Below, piece by piece: positions 8,790-18,009 of a stretch of DNA of 64,000 bases (position 1 is the first letter of the stretch; each line of letters opens with the position of its first letter). The position numbers were made by a program, and so were the translations under genes. The notes under the pieces are model-generated. The model did not search any database and was not told where the DNA came from. It saw only the letters and a list, made by a program, of their open reading frames with translations. Source of the stretch: Streptomyces sp. MUM 178J (GTDB lineage: Bacteria > Actinomycetota > Actinomycetes > Streptomycetales > Streptomycetaceae); NCBI RefSeq assembly GCF_022414575.1, contig NZ_JADWYQ010000003.1, positions 124,001 to 188,000 on the forward strand, written 5' to 3'.

Positions 8790-9430
8790 GGGAACAGGGT
8801 CGAGACCGGATTGTGACCCCCTGTGTGCCAGCCATGCCGTCGTGTGCCCGTGACGGGAATGGCGGGCCGAGGTGTCGTAGGGGGACGATTGCCCGGGACG
8901 AGGGCGGCAGCCCGGTCCGTCTTCGGTCTCGGCGGTGCGCCAGCGCAGGTGCCCTGCGGCATCGCGGTGACAGTTCTGCACCATGATTGGGCGCAGGGTC
9001 TGGACACGGGGGCCGGACGCGCGGTCCGCTCCGTGCCGGTAGATGTGTTCCAGGAGCCGAACAGCGTTGTTGCCGGTGGCGAGGATCCTGGTCTTGGGCT
9101 TGGTGGGGTTCTTGCCCAGGCGGACCGGACGGCCGCAACGGCGCGCCCAGTCCTCGTCGACCGGCTCCTCCAGCAGGTGAGGGGCGGTCCCGGCGACTTC
9201 CTCCAGCGCGGCGCGTGCCGCCTCGGTGACCAGCTCCAGCCGGGTCAGGTCGCGCACCTCCGCCAGGACATGGGTGGAGTCGGTGCGCTGGGTGGTGCGC
9301 TCGCGCACCAGGCCGGCCTCCTTCAGGCGGCCAGCGCGAGGTCAAGGAGGCGGTCGGCGGGGTTGCCCGAGGTGAGACGTTCACGGAAATCGGCCAGCAC
9401 GCTGTGGTGGAAGCCGGGATCGTCCAGTTC
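8790..9430 (-). pseudogene. IS1182-like transposase remnant
   Basis: Minus-strand peptides match the middle of IS1182/IS5-type transposases: DDPGFHHSVLADFRERL (near 9370-9425), then ERTTQRTDSTHVLAEVRDL and WARRCGRPVRLGKNPTKPKT and TLRPIMVQNCHRDAAGHLRW in another frame. The frame breaks at about 9325, where a stop interrupts LALA before RLKEAGLV, and again near 8900. Both ends of the element are missing and no terminal inverted repeats are visible. It is a decayed fragment between rbsR and lon. Confidence 0.75.
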
Positions 9431-9464
9431 CGGGGAACTCCAAGATCCCCGGCAGAGTCAAGTT

Positions 9465-9512
9465 CAGCCGCAGCCGCAGCCGCAGCCGCAGCCGCAGCCG
9501 CAGCCGCAGCCG
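9465..9512. repeat. (CAGCCG)8 hexanucleotide microsatellite
   Basis: Eight uninterrupted copies of CAGCCG lie between the transposase remnant and the lon promoter. A repeat of this kind can change length by slippage. Because it is a multiple of three, either strand stays open, which explains the long artificial antisense reading frame across lon. It is about 105 bp upstream of the HAIR box. Confidence 0.95.
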
Positions 9513-9617
9513 CATGCGGGATTCGACTGACCTGTGCAAGGTCAGCTGGAACAGGACACGCGGTGCGTGATCGCTGTGGGCGAACGAGCGTCGGGGAACA
9601 TCTGCCGTCTCTCCTGC

Positions 9618-9638
9618 ATTGAGTCGATACAGCTCAAC
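9618..9638. promoter_or_regulatory. HAIR-like HspR operator upstream of lon
   Basis: ATTGAGT-N7-GCTCAAC differs from the known HspR box CTTGAGT-N7-ACTCAAG only at outer positions and keeps the TTGAGT/CTCAA core and the 7-base spacer. It ends 21 bases before the lon start codon. HspR control of lon is established in Streptomyces; here it is inferred from this match. Confidence 0.8.
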
Positions 9639-9659
9639 TTGAATGCCGAAGGGGAGATC

Positions 9660-12077
9660 ATGGCTGCTGAGTCCAACGACGTCACCGCACTGTCCCTGCC
9701 GGTGCTGCCGCTCGACGACGAGGTCGTGCTGCCCGGCATGGTGGTGCCGCTCGATCTGTCGGACGCCGATGTGCGCGCCGCGGTCGAGGCGGCCCAGGCC
9801 GCGGCGCGTGCCGAAGGCGGGAAGCCGAAGGTGCTGCTGGTGCCCCGGGTCGACGGGACGTACGCCGCGACGGGAGTCGTGGGCACCGTGGAGCAGGTCG
9901 GCCGGCTTTCCGACGGCGACCCCGGGGCACTGATCCGCGGCCGCGGGCGGGTGCGCATAGGGGCAGGCGCCACCGGACCCGGGGCCGCGCTGTGGGTGGA
10001 GGGCACGCGGGTCGAGGAGGATGTGCCCGACCCCCTCCCCGGCGCGGTCGCCGAACTGGTCAAGGAGTACAAGGCCCTCGCCACGGACTGGCTGAAGAAG
10101 CGCGGAGCGTGGCAGGTCGTCGACCGGGTGCAGCAGATCGACGGAGTCTCCGCGCTCGCCGACAACTCGGGCTACTCGCCCTTCCTGACCACCGCCCAGA
10201 AGATCGCCCTGCTGGAGACCGCCGACCCGGTGGCCCGCCTCAAGCTGGCGGTCGAACAACTGCGGGAGCACCTCGCCGAGCAGGACGTCGCCGAGGCCAT
10301 CGCCAAGGACGTCCAGGAAGGCGTCGACAAGCAGCAGCGCGAGTTCCTGCTGCGGCGTCAGCTGGACGCCGTGCGCAAGGAACTGCGGCAGCTCAACGGC
10401 GAGCCCGCCGACGGTGAGGACGAGCCCGACGACTACCGGGCCCGCGTCGAGGCCGCCGACCTCCCGGAGAAGGTGCGCGAGGCCGCGCTCAAGGAGGTCG
10501 ACAAGCTGGAGCGGGCTTCCGACCAGAGCCCCGAGGGCAGCTGGATCCGCACCTGGCTGGACACCGTCCTCGAACTGCCCTGGAACGAGCGGACCGAGGA
10601 CGCGTACGACATCCAGGGCGCCAAGCGGATCCTGGACGCCGAGCACGCGGGCCTGCAGGACGTCAAGGAGCGCATCACCGAGTATCTGGCGGTGCGCAAG
10701 CGGCGCTCCGACCGGGGGCTCGGTGTGGTCGGCGGGCGGCGCGGAGGCGCGGTTCTCGCGCTGGTCGGCCCGCCCGGCGTGGGCAAGACCTCGCTCGGCG
10801 AATCCGTCGCGCATGCGATGGGGCGGAAGTTCGTACGGGTCGCGCTCGGCGGTGTGCGGGACGAGGCGGAGATCCGGGGCCACCGGCGCACCTACGTGGG
10901 CGCGCTGCCGGGACGCATCGTACGGGCCGTCAAGGAAGCCGGGTCCATGAACCCCGTCGTGCTGCTCGACGAGATCGACAAGGTCGGCTCCGACTTCCGC
11001 GGCGACCCGGCCGCGGCGCTGCTCGAAGTGCTCGACCCCGCGCAGAACCACACGTTCCGGGACCACTATCTGGAGGTCGAGCTCGACCTCAGCGATGTGG
11101 TGTTCCTCGCCACCGCCAATGTGCTGGAGGCCGTTCCCGAGGCGCTCCTCGACCGGATGGAGCTGGTCCGGCTGGACGGTTACACGGAGGACGAGAAGGT
11201 CGTCATCGCCCGGGACCACCTCGTGCCGAGGCAGCTCGAACGCGCCGGTCTGGAGCCGGGCGAGGTGACCCTCGACGAGTCCGCCCTGCGCAAGCTCGCC
11301 GGGGAGTACACGAGGGAGGCGGGCGTACGGAACCTGGAGCGGTCCGTCGCACGGCTGCTGCGGAAGGTGGCGGCCCAGCACGAACTGGGCGAGCGGAACC
11401 TGCCGTTCACCGTCGGCGCGGAAGAGCTGCGCGGACTGATCGGGCGGCCCCACCATGTGCCCGAGTCCGCCCAGGACCCGGCCGAGCGGCGCACCTCCGT
11501 GCCGGGCGTCGCCACCGGGCTCGCCGTGACCGGCGCGGGCGGCGATGTGCTCTACGTGGAGGCCTCGCTCGCCGACCCCGAGACCGGCGCTGCCGGACTG
11601 ACGCTGACCGGACAGCTCGGCGACGTGATGAAGGAGTCCGCGCAGATCGCGCTGAGCTTCCTGCGGTCCCATGGGGCGGAGCTGGAACTTCCGGTCACCG
11701 ATCTCAAGGACCGGGGCGTCCATGTCCACTTCCCCGCCGGGGCCGTCCCCAAGGACGGGCCCAGCGCCGGCGTCACCATGACCACCGCGCTGGCGTCGCT
11801 GCTGTCCGGGCGGCTCGCGCGGACGGACGTCGCGATGACCGGGGAGGTGTCGCTGACCGGACGCGTGCTCCCGATCGGCGGTGTGAAGCAGAAGCTGCTG
11901 GCGGCGCACCGGGCGGGGATCACCACCGTGGTGATCCCCAAGCGGAACGAGCCGGACCTGGACGATGTGCCCGCTGAGGTGCTGGAGAAGCTGGACGTCC
12001 ACGCGGTGACCGACGTCCGCCAAGTGCTGGAACTGGCGCTGGCGCCGGCGGATGTGGGGCTTCCCGCCGCGGCGTAG
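9660..12077 (+). CDS. lon: ATP-dependent endopeptidase La (Lon)
   Basis: An 805-residue cytoplasmic AAA+ protease that degrades misfolded and regulatory proteins. In order: an N-terminal LonN substrate domain (LPVLPLDDEVVLPGMVVPL), Walker A GPPGVGKTS, Walker B PVVLLDEID, the sensor region, then the proteolytic domain with the catalytic Ser in KDGPSAGVTM and the catalytic Lys in GGVKQKLLAA. Length is normal for actinobacterial Lon. The ATG at 9660 has GGGGAG just upstream; the frame is open before it but not plausible as protein. A HAIR box in the leader suggests heat-shock control by HspR. Confidence 0.97.
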   Translation: MAAESNDVTALSLPVLPLDDEVVLPGMVVPLDLSDADVRAAVEAAQAAARAEGGKPKVLLVPRVDGTYAATGVVGTVEQVGRLSDGDPGALIRGRGRVRIGAGATGPGAALWVEGTRVEEDVPDPLPGAVAELVKEYKALATDWLKKRGAWQVVDRVQQIDGVSALADNSGYSPFLTTAQKIALLETADPVARLKLAVEQLREHLAEQDVAEAIAKDVQEGVDKQQREFLLRRQLDAVRKELRQLNGEPADGEDEPDDYRARVEAADLPEKVREAALKEVDKLERASDQSPEGSWIRTWLDTVLELPWNERTEDAYDIQGAKRILDAEHAGLQDVKERITEYLAVRKRRSDRGLGVVGGRRGGAVLALVGPPGVGKTSLGESVAHAMGRKFVRVALGGVRDEAEIRGHRRTYVGALPGRIVRAVKEAGSMNPVVLLDEIDKVGSDFRGDPAAALLEVLDPAQNHTFRDHYLEVELDLSDVVFLATANVLEAVPEALLDRMELVRLDGYTEDEKVVIARDHLVPRQLERAGLEPGEVTLDESALRKLAGEYTREAGVRNLERSVARLLRKVAAQHELGERNLPFTVGAEELRGLIGRPHHVPESAQDPAERRTSVPGVATGLAVTGAGGDVLYVEASLADPETGAAGLTLTGQLGDVMKESAQIALSFLRSHGAELELPVTDLKDRGVHVHFPAGAVPKDGPSAGVTMTTALASLLSGRLARTDVAMTGEVSLTGRVLPIGGVKQKLLAAHRAGITTVVIPKRNEPDLDDVPAEVLEKLDVHAVTDVRQVLELALAPADVGLPAAA

Positions 12078-12355
12078 GCCCTTCCGGGGAGGGGCGGGGT
12101 GGCCGCCCGGGCGTGCCGGTCTCCGGGCGGGGTGGCCGCCCGGGCGTGCCGGTCTCCGCGGTGCGGGTCCTGCTCCCACCCGCCCCCGTGCGGGTGTGGG
12201 GCTTCGCCCCTCGCGCCCGGTGCGGCGCTGCGCGCCGTCGGGGTCTCTCGGGCCGCGCGTCCTCGCGGTGCGGGGGCCTCTCGGCGGTCTGGGGCGCCGG
12301 CCGGGCCCGGGCGACCCGCGCGAGCGGGGAGCGCGCTGCGGGGTGTGAGGGCCGC
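12078..12355. repeat. GC-rich gap with tandem 33-bp repeat downstream of lon
   Basis: Two adjoining copies of a 33-bp unit containing GGTGGCCGCCCGGGCGTG start at 12092 and 12125. Each can form a GC hairpin. The gap separates the convergent lon and LuxR-like genes, so the repeat probably acts as a bidirectional terminator. No gene is visible. Confidence 0.6.
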
Positions 12356-13318
12356 TCAGCCCAGCCACCCCCGCAGCGCCGCTTTCGCCCCCGCCTGGAA
12401 CCGCGTCTCCGCGTCCAGCGAGTGCAGCAGCCGGCTGATGTGGCGGCGCGCCGTGTGCACATGGACACCCAGGCGGCGGGCTATCGCCTCGTCCTTGAGG
12501 CCCGCCGCCAGCAGCGCGAGGAGGTCGTGCTGCGGGGCGGCACAGGGGCCGCTCAGCGGCGTGGCCCGGTCCCAGACCGCCTCGAAGAGCGGCGTCAGCG
12601 CGCTGTGCAGCAACCCGTCCCGCACCACGAGCGCCGTGGCTCCCGGACCCGTGTCGTCCGGCGGAGGCAGCAGCGTGCCCCGCCCGTCCACCGTCAGCAG
12701 CCGGGTGGGCACCCCGCCGGCCGCCCGCACCCGCAGGCCCCGTTCGACCAGGGCGGCCAGATCGCGCACCCGGTCGGGCGAGGTCAGCTCGTCGCGGTCC
12801 AGGACGACCCGCACGGTGACGCCCCGGGCGAGCGGGCCCGTCAGGTCCAGGGCGGGCGGAGGATGCAGCAGGACCGCCTCCCGCTCGGCGGACGCCAGTA
12901 GCTGTGCACTGCGTTCGGCGATCGCCCGGGGTCCGGTCACGGCCTCGACGCCGCACTCCGGCGGCCCCGGGGCATCCGACATCAGCCGCCCGGCGAGCCG
13001 GTCGGCGCTCATCCGCAGCCGCTCCAGTTCCGCGGAGCGCAGATGCAGTTCGGCCTGCCGCCGGTGGATGAGGGTGCGGATCGCCGCGTCCGGGGCCGTC
13101 GGATGGGGCAGTGCCCCGTCGCCGTCGGCCGGCGGAAGCGCGAAGCCGTGTTCCACGAGCCGGCCGAGCACCGCCTGCAGCCGGTCCCTCGGCAGCCCCA
13201 GCAGTGCCGCGAGTTCCTCCGCTCCCGAGGCCCGTCTGGTCAGCAGGGCCTCGTAGGCGCGTTCTTCGGTCTCCCCCAGACCGAGCGTGTGCAGCTCCCC
13301 TAATTCCCCCTTGCTCAT
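12356..13318 (-). CDS. TrmB/LuxR-type helix-turn-helix transcriptional regulator
   Basis: A 320-residue regulator of the streptomycete type with an N-terminal TrmB-like winged helix (YEALLTRRASGAEELAALLGLPRDRLQAVLGRLVEHG), a central helical linker and ligand-like region, and a C-terminal LuxR helix-turn-helix (LLALLAAGLKDEAIARRLGVHVHTARRHISRLLHSL). The ATG at 13316-13318 is chosen; the extension to 13369 runs into the operator region. It is divergent from the M4 protease gene and is the obvious candidate to control it. Confidence 0.85.
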   Translation of the reverse strand: MSKGELGELHTLGLGETEERAYEALLTRRASGAEELAALLGLPRDRLQAVLGRLVEHGFALPPADGDGALPHPTAPDAAIRTLIHRRQAELHLRSAELERLRMSADRLAGRLMSDAPGPPECGVEAVTGPRAIAERSAQLLASAEREAVLLHPPPALDLTGPLARGVTVRVVLDRDELTSPDRVRDLAALVERGLRVRAAGGVPTRLLTVDGRGTLLPPPDDTGPGATALVVRDGLLHSALTPLFEAVWDRATPLSGPCAAPQHDLLALLAAGLKDEAIARRLGVHVHTARRHISRLLHSLDAETRFQAGAKAALRGWLG

Positions 13319-13341
13319 GCCCCGGATTCTCACTCTGCGCT

Positions 13342-13373
13342 CAAGTGGCACACAAGTGTGCATGTCCACTTGT
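13342..13373. promoter_or_regulatory. ACAAGTG/CACTTGT inverted repeat in a divergent promoter region
   Basis: ACAAGTG (13352-13358) and CACTTGT (13367-13373) form an inverted repeat with an 8-base spacer; a further CAAGTG half-site is at 13342-13347. It lies in the 150-bp gap between the LuxR-like regulator and the metalloprotease. A role as operator for the regulator is inferred. Confidence 0.55.
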
Positions 13374-13468
13374 CAACATGCGTACTACATTGATCGGTTG
13401 GTGTTTGCCCGGTTGCATGTGCGCGACCACCTTTACGGCTCATCAGGCACGTGAGAGGGGTACGTACT

Positions 13469-16333
13469 GTGCGCACGTCCATACCAGGCAGGGCCGCATT
13501 ACATCCGGGCGCAAGACGTTCCGGCAGGGGCGCGGGCGCAGGGGTCGCCGCGCTGCTCGCCGCCGCCGGGCTGCTGCTGACCGCGGTGCCGGCCCAGGCC
13601 GCGGCGGGCCCGGCGACCGCGCCGCCCCCCGACGTCGTACCCGGCGCGGAGACCGAGACCCCGTCCCTCGTCGAGGGAATCCGTGAAGCGGCCGATCCGA
13701 AGGCCACCCCCGCGGACGCCGCCCGCAAGCATCTCGACGCCAAGGAGAGCCGCTACCGGATCTCCGACGCACGGCGCGATCTCGCCCCCCTCCAGACCGT
13801 CAGGCGCGGCGCGGAGGAGACCGTGCGGCTGCAGCAGAAGCACCGCGGCGTACCGGTGTTCGGCGGCCAGTACGTGGTGCGGATGGAGGCCGGGGACGGC
13901 GAACGCTTCGTCACCGGCACCTCGGGCAAGTACTTCACCGGCCTGAAGACCGGCACCGAGGCGACGGTGAGCGAGGAGACCGCCGTACGCCGGGCCGTCG
14001 CGGCCACCGCCGCCCGGCTGGCGGACAAGCGGCTCGCCAAGGCCGACGCCCCGCGCAAGGGCGAGCAGCGTACCGACCGGGCCGCCGCCCTCACCGGCAC
14101 GGCCCGCGGCCTGGTCGTCATCCCGCGCGGCGAGGGAGTCCTCGCCCGCCAGGTGACGGTCCGCGGCACCGACACGGCCACCGGCGAGCCGGTGCTCCAG
14201 CAGGTCTTCATCGACGCCCGCGCCGGCTTCCCGGTCCTGCAGTTCAGCGGCATCAAGACGATGACGGACCGGGCCGAGAACAAGGGCCGTGCCGCGGCCG
14301 CCGCGCTGCCCGGAGACGGGACGGACGACCCCGCGCCGAAGGAGTTCCCCGGCGTCCAGGGCACGGGCGAGCGGCTGGACGGCGCGCAGACCGGGCTGGA
14401 GCTGACCCGCACCCCCTCGGGCGACCGGTTCCTGATGAACGACTTCTCCCGCATGTGGGGCAGCAGCCGGAACGCGCTGTCCACCTGGGACGCCCGCGAC
14501 CGCGACGTCAGCGAGGTCGCCGGGGCCTGGCCGTCCGGAATGGGCGAGTTCGCCCACCCCACCCCGGAGTTCGGCAAGGAGGCCACCGAGTCGGGGGCGG
14601 TCGACGCCCACTGGGCGGCCGGCCGCGTCTACGACTACTTCAAGGACCGCCACGGCCGCGACAGCCTCGACGGCCGCGGCATGGCAGTCAACTCCCTCGT
14701 CGGCGTCACCGACTTCGGCTTCGGCTATGTCAACGCCTTCTGGGACGGTCAGAAGATGGTGTACGGCAGCGGCGACGAGGCCTACAAGCCGCTCTCCGCG
14801 GACCTCGACGTCGTCGGGCACGAGATGACCCACGGCGTCGTCGACAACTCCGCCGACCTGGTGTACGCGGGCCAGTCCGGCGCGCTCAACGAGGCCGTCG
14901 CCGACTACTTCGGCAACGCGATCGACCTCGCCGCCTCCGGCATGCCCATGGACCACCCGGACGCCGGCCTGATCGGCGAGGACCTGTGCCGCGACGCCGC
15001 CCCGCGGGACTGCGCCTTCCGCGATCTCAACGACGGCGCGAGCACCTCGAAGAACTTCCTCGGCGTGGCCTTCGGCACCGACAACGGCGGCGTCCACCTC
15101 AACTCCACGATCTTCTCCGGCGCGCTGTGGGACATGCGCGAGGACCTCGGCGGCGACCTCGCCGACAAGATCGTCTACAAGGCGCTCACCGAGTACATGA
15201 CGCCGCTCGACGGCTTCACGGACGGCCGCAACGCCGTGCTCGCCGCGGCCCGGGACCTCGGCGTCGCGGGCAAGCGCCTGGGCGTCGTCAAGCGGTCCTT
15301 CAACGCCCACGGCATCGTGTCCGGCTGGGAGAACGCCCTCGGCGTGGACTCCGACCGGCTGCTCGGCCGGCTCAACATCGCCGGCACGGGCGCCCAGGCG
15401 GGCGGCGGCCGCTGGGTCGTCTCGCAGTCCAATGACGACGGTTCGGAGCCGTACACCGTCTGGTCCGGACGCACCGACGGCAGGGGCCACCCCAAGCTGA
15501 TGAGCCCCAACGACGGGCGCTACCACGTGACGCCCGCCACCGACGGGAAGACCGTGGTCTGGGCCGCGTACGGCGCATCGGGCATCGACGTCCTCTCCCG
15601 CCCCGCGGCCGGCGGGCCGACGAAGAAGCTCTACACCACCGACACCGACGTCAGCGGACTGCGGGTGGAGAACGGCACCGTCGTCTTCGAGACCTTCGGG
15701 CTGTTCGGCGACCGTCACGTGGGCTATCTGCGGCCCGGCGACCGCAAGCCGGTCTGGGCCGACGGCGGCGGCTGGACGGTGCTCACGGCGCTGCCCTCGA
15801 TCAAGAACGGGAAGATCGCGTACGCCAAGCTCTACCCGGAGGGCGGCGACTACAAGCTGGGCGTCGAGATCCTCGACCCGAAGTCCGGGAACAAGATCCT
15901 CGCCGAGCAGCTCGACGACCCGTGGACCCTCGGCCAGACCGGTCTCAACAGCACCCACGCCTTCTGGCTGACGGACGAGAACCTCCAGGACGACGGCCAG
16001 ATGTCCATCCGCCGCTCCGGCGTCGACGGCACGGCCACGGTGGACATCAGTCCGGAGCGCAAGCCCCACGCTCTCTTCCCGGACGATCTCACCGTCTCCG
16101 AGACGGCCGTCACCGTCAGCAGCACCACGCCGGGCCTCGAGTGGAGCAATGAGGCGCTGTCGAAGCTGTGGCAGCTCACGACGGACGGCTCGCGCCAGGA
16201 ACGGGTCTCCTGCAACCGGGGCGAGCAGCTCTCCCCTGCCGCGGTCTCGGGCCGCCAGGTGGTCTGGCTCGACGGAACCACCGGCTGGACCGACCTGGTC
16301 ACCCGTGAGCGCCCTGCGGGCCGCTGCGGCTGA
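13469..16333 (+). CDS. secreted thermolysin-like (M4) neutral zinc metalloprotease
   Basis: A 954-residue exported protease. There is a signal peptide with cleavage likely after AQA near residue 38, a propeptide with the FTP/PepSY region (HRGVPVFGGQYVVRM; VFIDARAGFPVLQFSG), then the M4 domain with zinc ligands HEMTH at residues 451-455 and Glu475 in NEAVADYFG, the same 24-residue spacing as thermolysin. A C-terminal extension of about 320 residues with repeated W/G motifs (GRWVVSQSNDDG, KTVVWAAYGASG) looks beta-propeller-like. GTG 13469 is preferred over GTG 13451 because GAGAGGGG lies 8 bases upstream of the former. Likely regulated by the divergent LuxR-like gene. Confidence 0.9.
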   Translation: MRTSIPGRAALHPGARRSGRGAGAGVAALLAAAGLLLTAVPAQAAAGPATAPPPDVVPGAETETPSLVEGIREAADPKATPADAARKHLDAKESRYRISDARRDLAPLQTVRRGAEETVRLQQKHRGVPVFGGQYVVRMEAGDGERFVTGTSGKYFTGLKTGTEATVSEETAVRRAVAATAARLADKRLAKADAPRKGEQRTDRAAALTGTARGLVVIPRGEGVLARQVTVRGTDTATGEPVLQQVFIDARAGFPVLQFSGIKTMTDRAENKGRAAAAALPGDGTDDPAPKEFPGVQGTGERLDGAQTGLELTRTPSGDRFLMNDFSRMWGSSRNALSTWDARDRDVSEVAGAWPSGMGEFAHPTPEFGKEATESGAVDAHWAAGRVYDYFKDRHGRDSLDGRGMAVNSLVGVTDFGFGYVNAFWDGQKMVYGSGDEAYKPLSADLDVVGHEMTHGVVDNSADLVYAGQSGALNEAVADYFGNAIDLAASGMPMDHPDAGLIGEDLCRDAAPRDCAFRDLNDGASTSKNFLGVAFGTDNGGVHLNSTIFSGALWDMREDLGGDLADKIVYKALTEYMTPLDGFTDGRNAVLAAARDLGVAGKRLGVVKRSFNAHGIVSGWENALGVDSDRLLGRLNIAGTGAQAGGGRWVVSQSNDDGSEPYTVWSGRTDGRGHPKLMSPNDGRYHVTPATDGKTVVWAAYGASGIDVLSRPAAGGPTKKLYTTDTDVSGLRVENGTVVFETFGLFGDRHVGYLRPGDRKPVWADGGGWTVLTALPSIKNGKIAYAKLYPEGGDYKLGVEILDPKSGNKILAEQLDDPWTLGQTGLNSTHAFWLTDENLQDDGQMSIRRSGVDGTATVDISPERKPHALFPDDLTVSETAVTVSSTTPGLEWSNEALSKLWQLTTDGSRQERVSCNRGEQLSPAAVSGRQVVWLDGTTGWTDLVTRERPAGRCG

Positions 16334-16545
16334 CGAACCCGGTGAGCTGAATCGTCCGCGGACCCCCGGCGCCCGCGCGCCGGGGGTTCCGCCGCGCCGG
16401 GGGTTCTGCCGTGTCAGGTGTCTGCCGCGTCAGGTGTCCGCCGTGTTGGGGTTCCGCAGCGTCAGGGGCGCGCACCAGGGGTCCGCACACCAGGGGTTGT
16501 GCTGCACCGGGGTGGCTACGCCGTCCCGCGCCCGTATCACGCACA

Positions 16546-17364
16546 ATGGCTGCCATGACCACCGATCTGAAGGCCGACTGCGGGAACTGCTTCGGGCTGT
16601 GCTGTGTCGCCCTGCCCTTCTCCGCCTCCGCGGACTTCGCGATCGACAAGGACGCCGGCACACCCTGCCGCAATCTGCGGGACGACTTCCGCTGCGGCAT
16701 CCACGCCCGACTCCGGCAGAGCGGCTTCCCGGGCTGCACCGTCTACGACTGCTTCGGAGCGGGGCAGCGGGTCTCCCGGATCACCTTCGGCGGCCGGGAC
16801 TGGCGGCAGGCGCCGGACGCTGCGGGGCGGATGTTCGCCGTGTTCGCCGTCGTACGCCAGCTCCATGAGCTGCTCTGGTACCTGGACGAGGCACTGGCCC
16901 TGCACCCGGCGCGCTCCCTCCACACCGACCTCCGGCGGCTGCGGGACGAGACCGGGAGGCTCGCCGCGGGCACGCCGGAGCAGTTGGCGGAACTGGCTGT
17001 GGCCGCGCACCGCCAGCAGGTCAACGACCTGCTGCTGCGCACCAGCGAACTGGTGCGGGTGCAGGCCCCGGGCAGGCCGAAGAAGAGCCGCCGGGGCGCG
17101 GATCTGATCGGGGCCCGGCTCAACGGGGCGGATCTGCGCGGCGTGGACCTGCGCGGGGCCTGTCTGATCGCGGCCGATCTGCGCGGCGCGGATCTGCGGC
17201 AGGCCGACTTCATCGGGGCGGACCTGCGGGACGCCCGGCTCGACGGCGCCGACCTGACCGACGCGTTCTTCCTCACCCGGATGCAGCTCAACGCGGCCCG
17301 CGGCGACGCCGCGACCCGTCTGCCGACGGCGCTGGAGCGGCCCGCGCACTGGACGCAGCGCTGA
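16546..17364 (+). CDS. pentapeptide-repeat protein with N-terminal Cys cluster
   Basis: A 272-residue protein with two parts. Residues 10-70 carry a cysteine cluster (CGNCFGLCC, then further Cys in TPCRNL, FRCG, PGCTVYDC) that could bind metal. Residues 185-245 are A(D/N)LxG pentapeptide repeats (GADLIGARLNGADLRGVDLR and onward) that fold as a right-handed beta-helix. Function is unknown; the family is common in Streptomyces. ATG 16546 and ATG 16555 are both possible starts. The preceding 212 bases hold only imperfect GGGGTTCCGC-like repeats. Confidence 0.8.
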   Translation: MAAMTTDLKADCGNCFGLCCVALPFSASADFAIDKDAGTPCRNLRDDFRCGIHARLRQSGFPGCTVYDCFGAGQRVSRITFGGRDWRQAPDAAGRMFAVFAVVRQLHELLWYLDEALALHPARSLHTDLRRLRDETGRLAAGTPEQLAELAVAAHRQQVNDLLLRTSELVRVQAPGRPKKSRRGADLIGARLNGADLRGVDLRGACLIAADLRGADLRQADFIGADLRDARLDGADLTDAFFLTRMQLNAARGDAATRLPTALERPAHWTQR

Positions 17365-17446
17365 CCGGGATGCTGACCGGGATACTGACCCCGCAGGTTT
17401 CAGCAGATCCCGACCGGTGGGGCAGCAGCGCATAAGGAGCGCCGAC

Positions 17447-17917
17447 GTGCACGACAACAGTACGGACAGCGGTGCGGACGGCGAGGCCGACCGTGAATTC
17501 CTGGCCCTGGAACGGGAGCTGGCCGTCTTCCTCCGCCGGGCCCGGGCGTCCTCCGGGGAGATGGCGCGCGAGGTGCACCCCGAGCTGGAGCCCGCCGCCT
17601 ACGGGCTGCTCGTCCGGCTGGAGGAGGCGGGGGAGCAGCGGGCCACCGAACTGGCCGGATACTTCGGCGTGGGCAAGGCCACGATGAGCCGTCAGCTGCG
17701 CGCCCTGGAACACCTCGGTCTGGTCACCCGCGAGCCCGACCCCGCCGACGGCCGCGCCTCCCTCGTGCGGCTGACGGACGAGGGCCTGGCCCGCTTCCGC
17801 CGGGTCCGGGACGCCCGCCGGGACCGCTATGTGCGCAAGCTGGCCGGCTGGGACCGCGGCGAGGTCGCGGAGCTGGCCCGGCTGCTGCACCAGCTCAACA
17901 AGCGAGCAGAGGCCTGA
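17447..17917 (+). CDS. MarR-family transcriptional regulator
   Basis: A 156-residue winged-helix regulator. The recognition helix region is RATELAGYFGVGKATMSRQLRALEHLGLVTREPDPADGRASLVRLTDEG, a typical MarR DNA-binding core with the wing DPADGRA. GTG 17447 has AAGGAG 7 bases upstream. It follows the pentapeptide gene by 82 bases on the same strand; its target is unknown. Confidence 0.9.
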   Translation: MHDNSTDSGADGEADREFLALERELAVFLRRARASSGEMAREVHPELEPAAYGLLVRLEEAGEQRATELAGYFGVGKATMSRQLRALEHLGLVTREPDPADGRASLVRLTDEGLARFRRVRDARRDRYVRKLAGWDRGEVAELARLLHQLNKRAEA

Positions 17918-18009
17918 CGCCCCGACGCCCGCTGTCTCCCCGATGCCTGCTGACGCCCGCTGACGCCCGCTGACGCCCGCGAGCCGCGCGGGCCGCGCGG
18001 GCCGGCGGG

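Noticed and set aside
9381..12956. 1191-codon open frame antisense to lon
   Set aside because: It is a high-GC shadow of lon extended by the (CAGCCG)8 repeat; no start signal, and composition is Arg/Gly/Pro-rich without domains.
13499..16069. 856-codon open frame antisense to the M4 protease
   Set aside because: Shadow frame on the strand opposite a gene with a complete catalytic signature.
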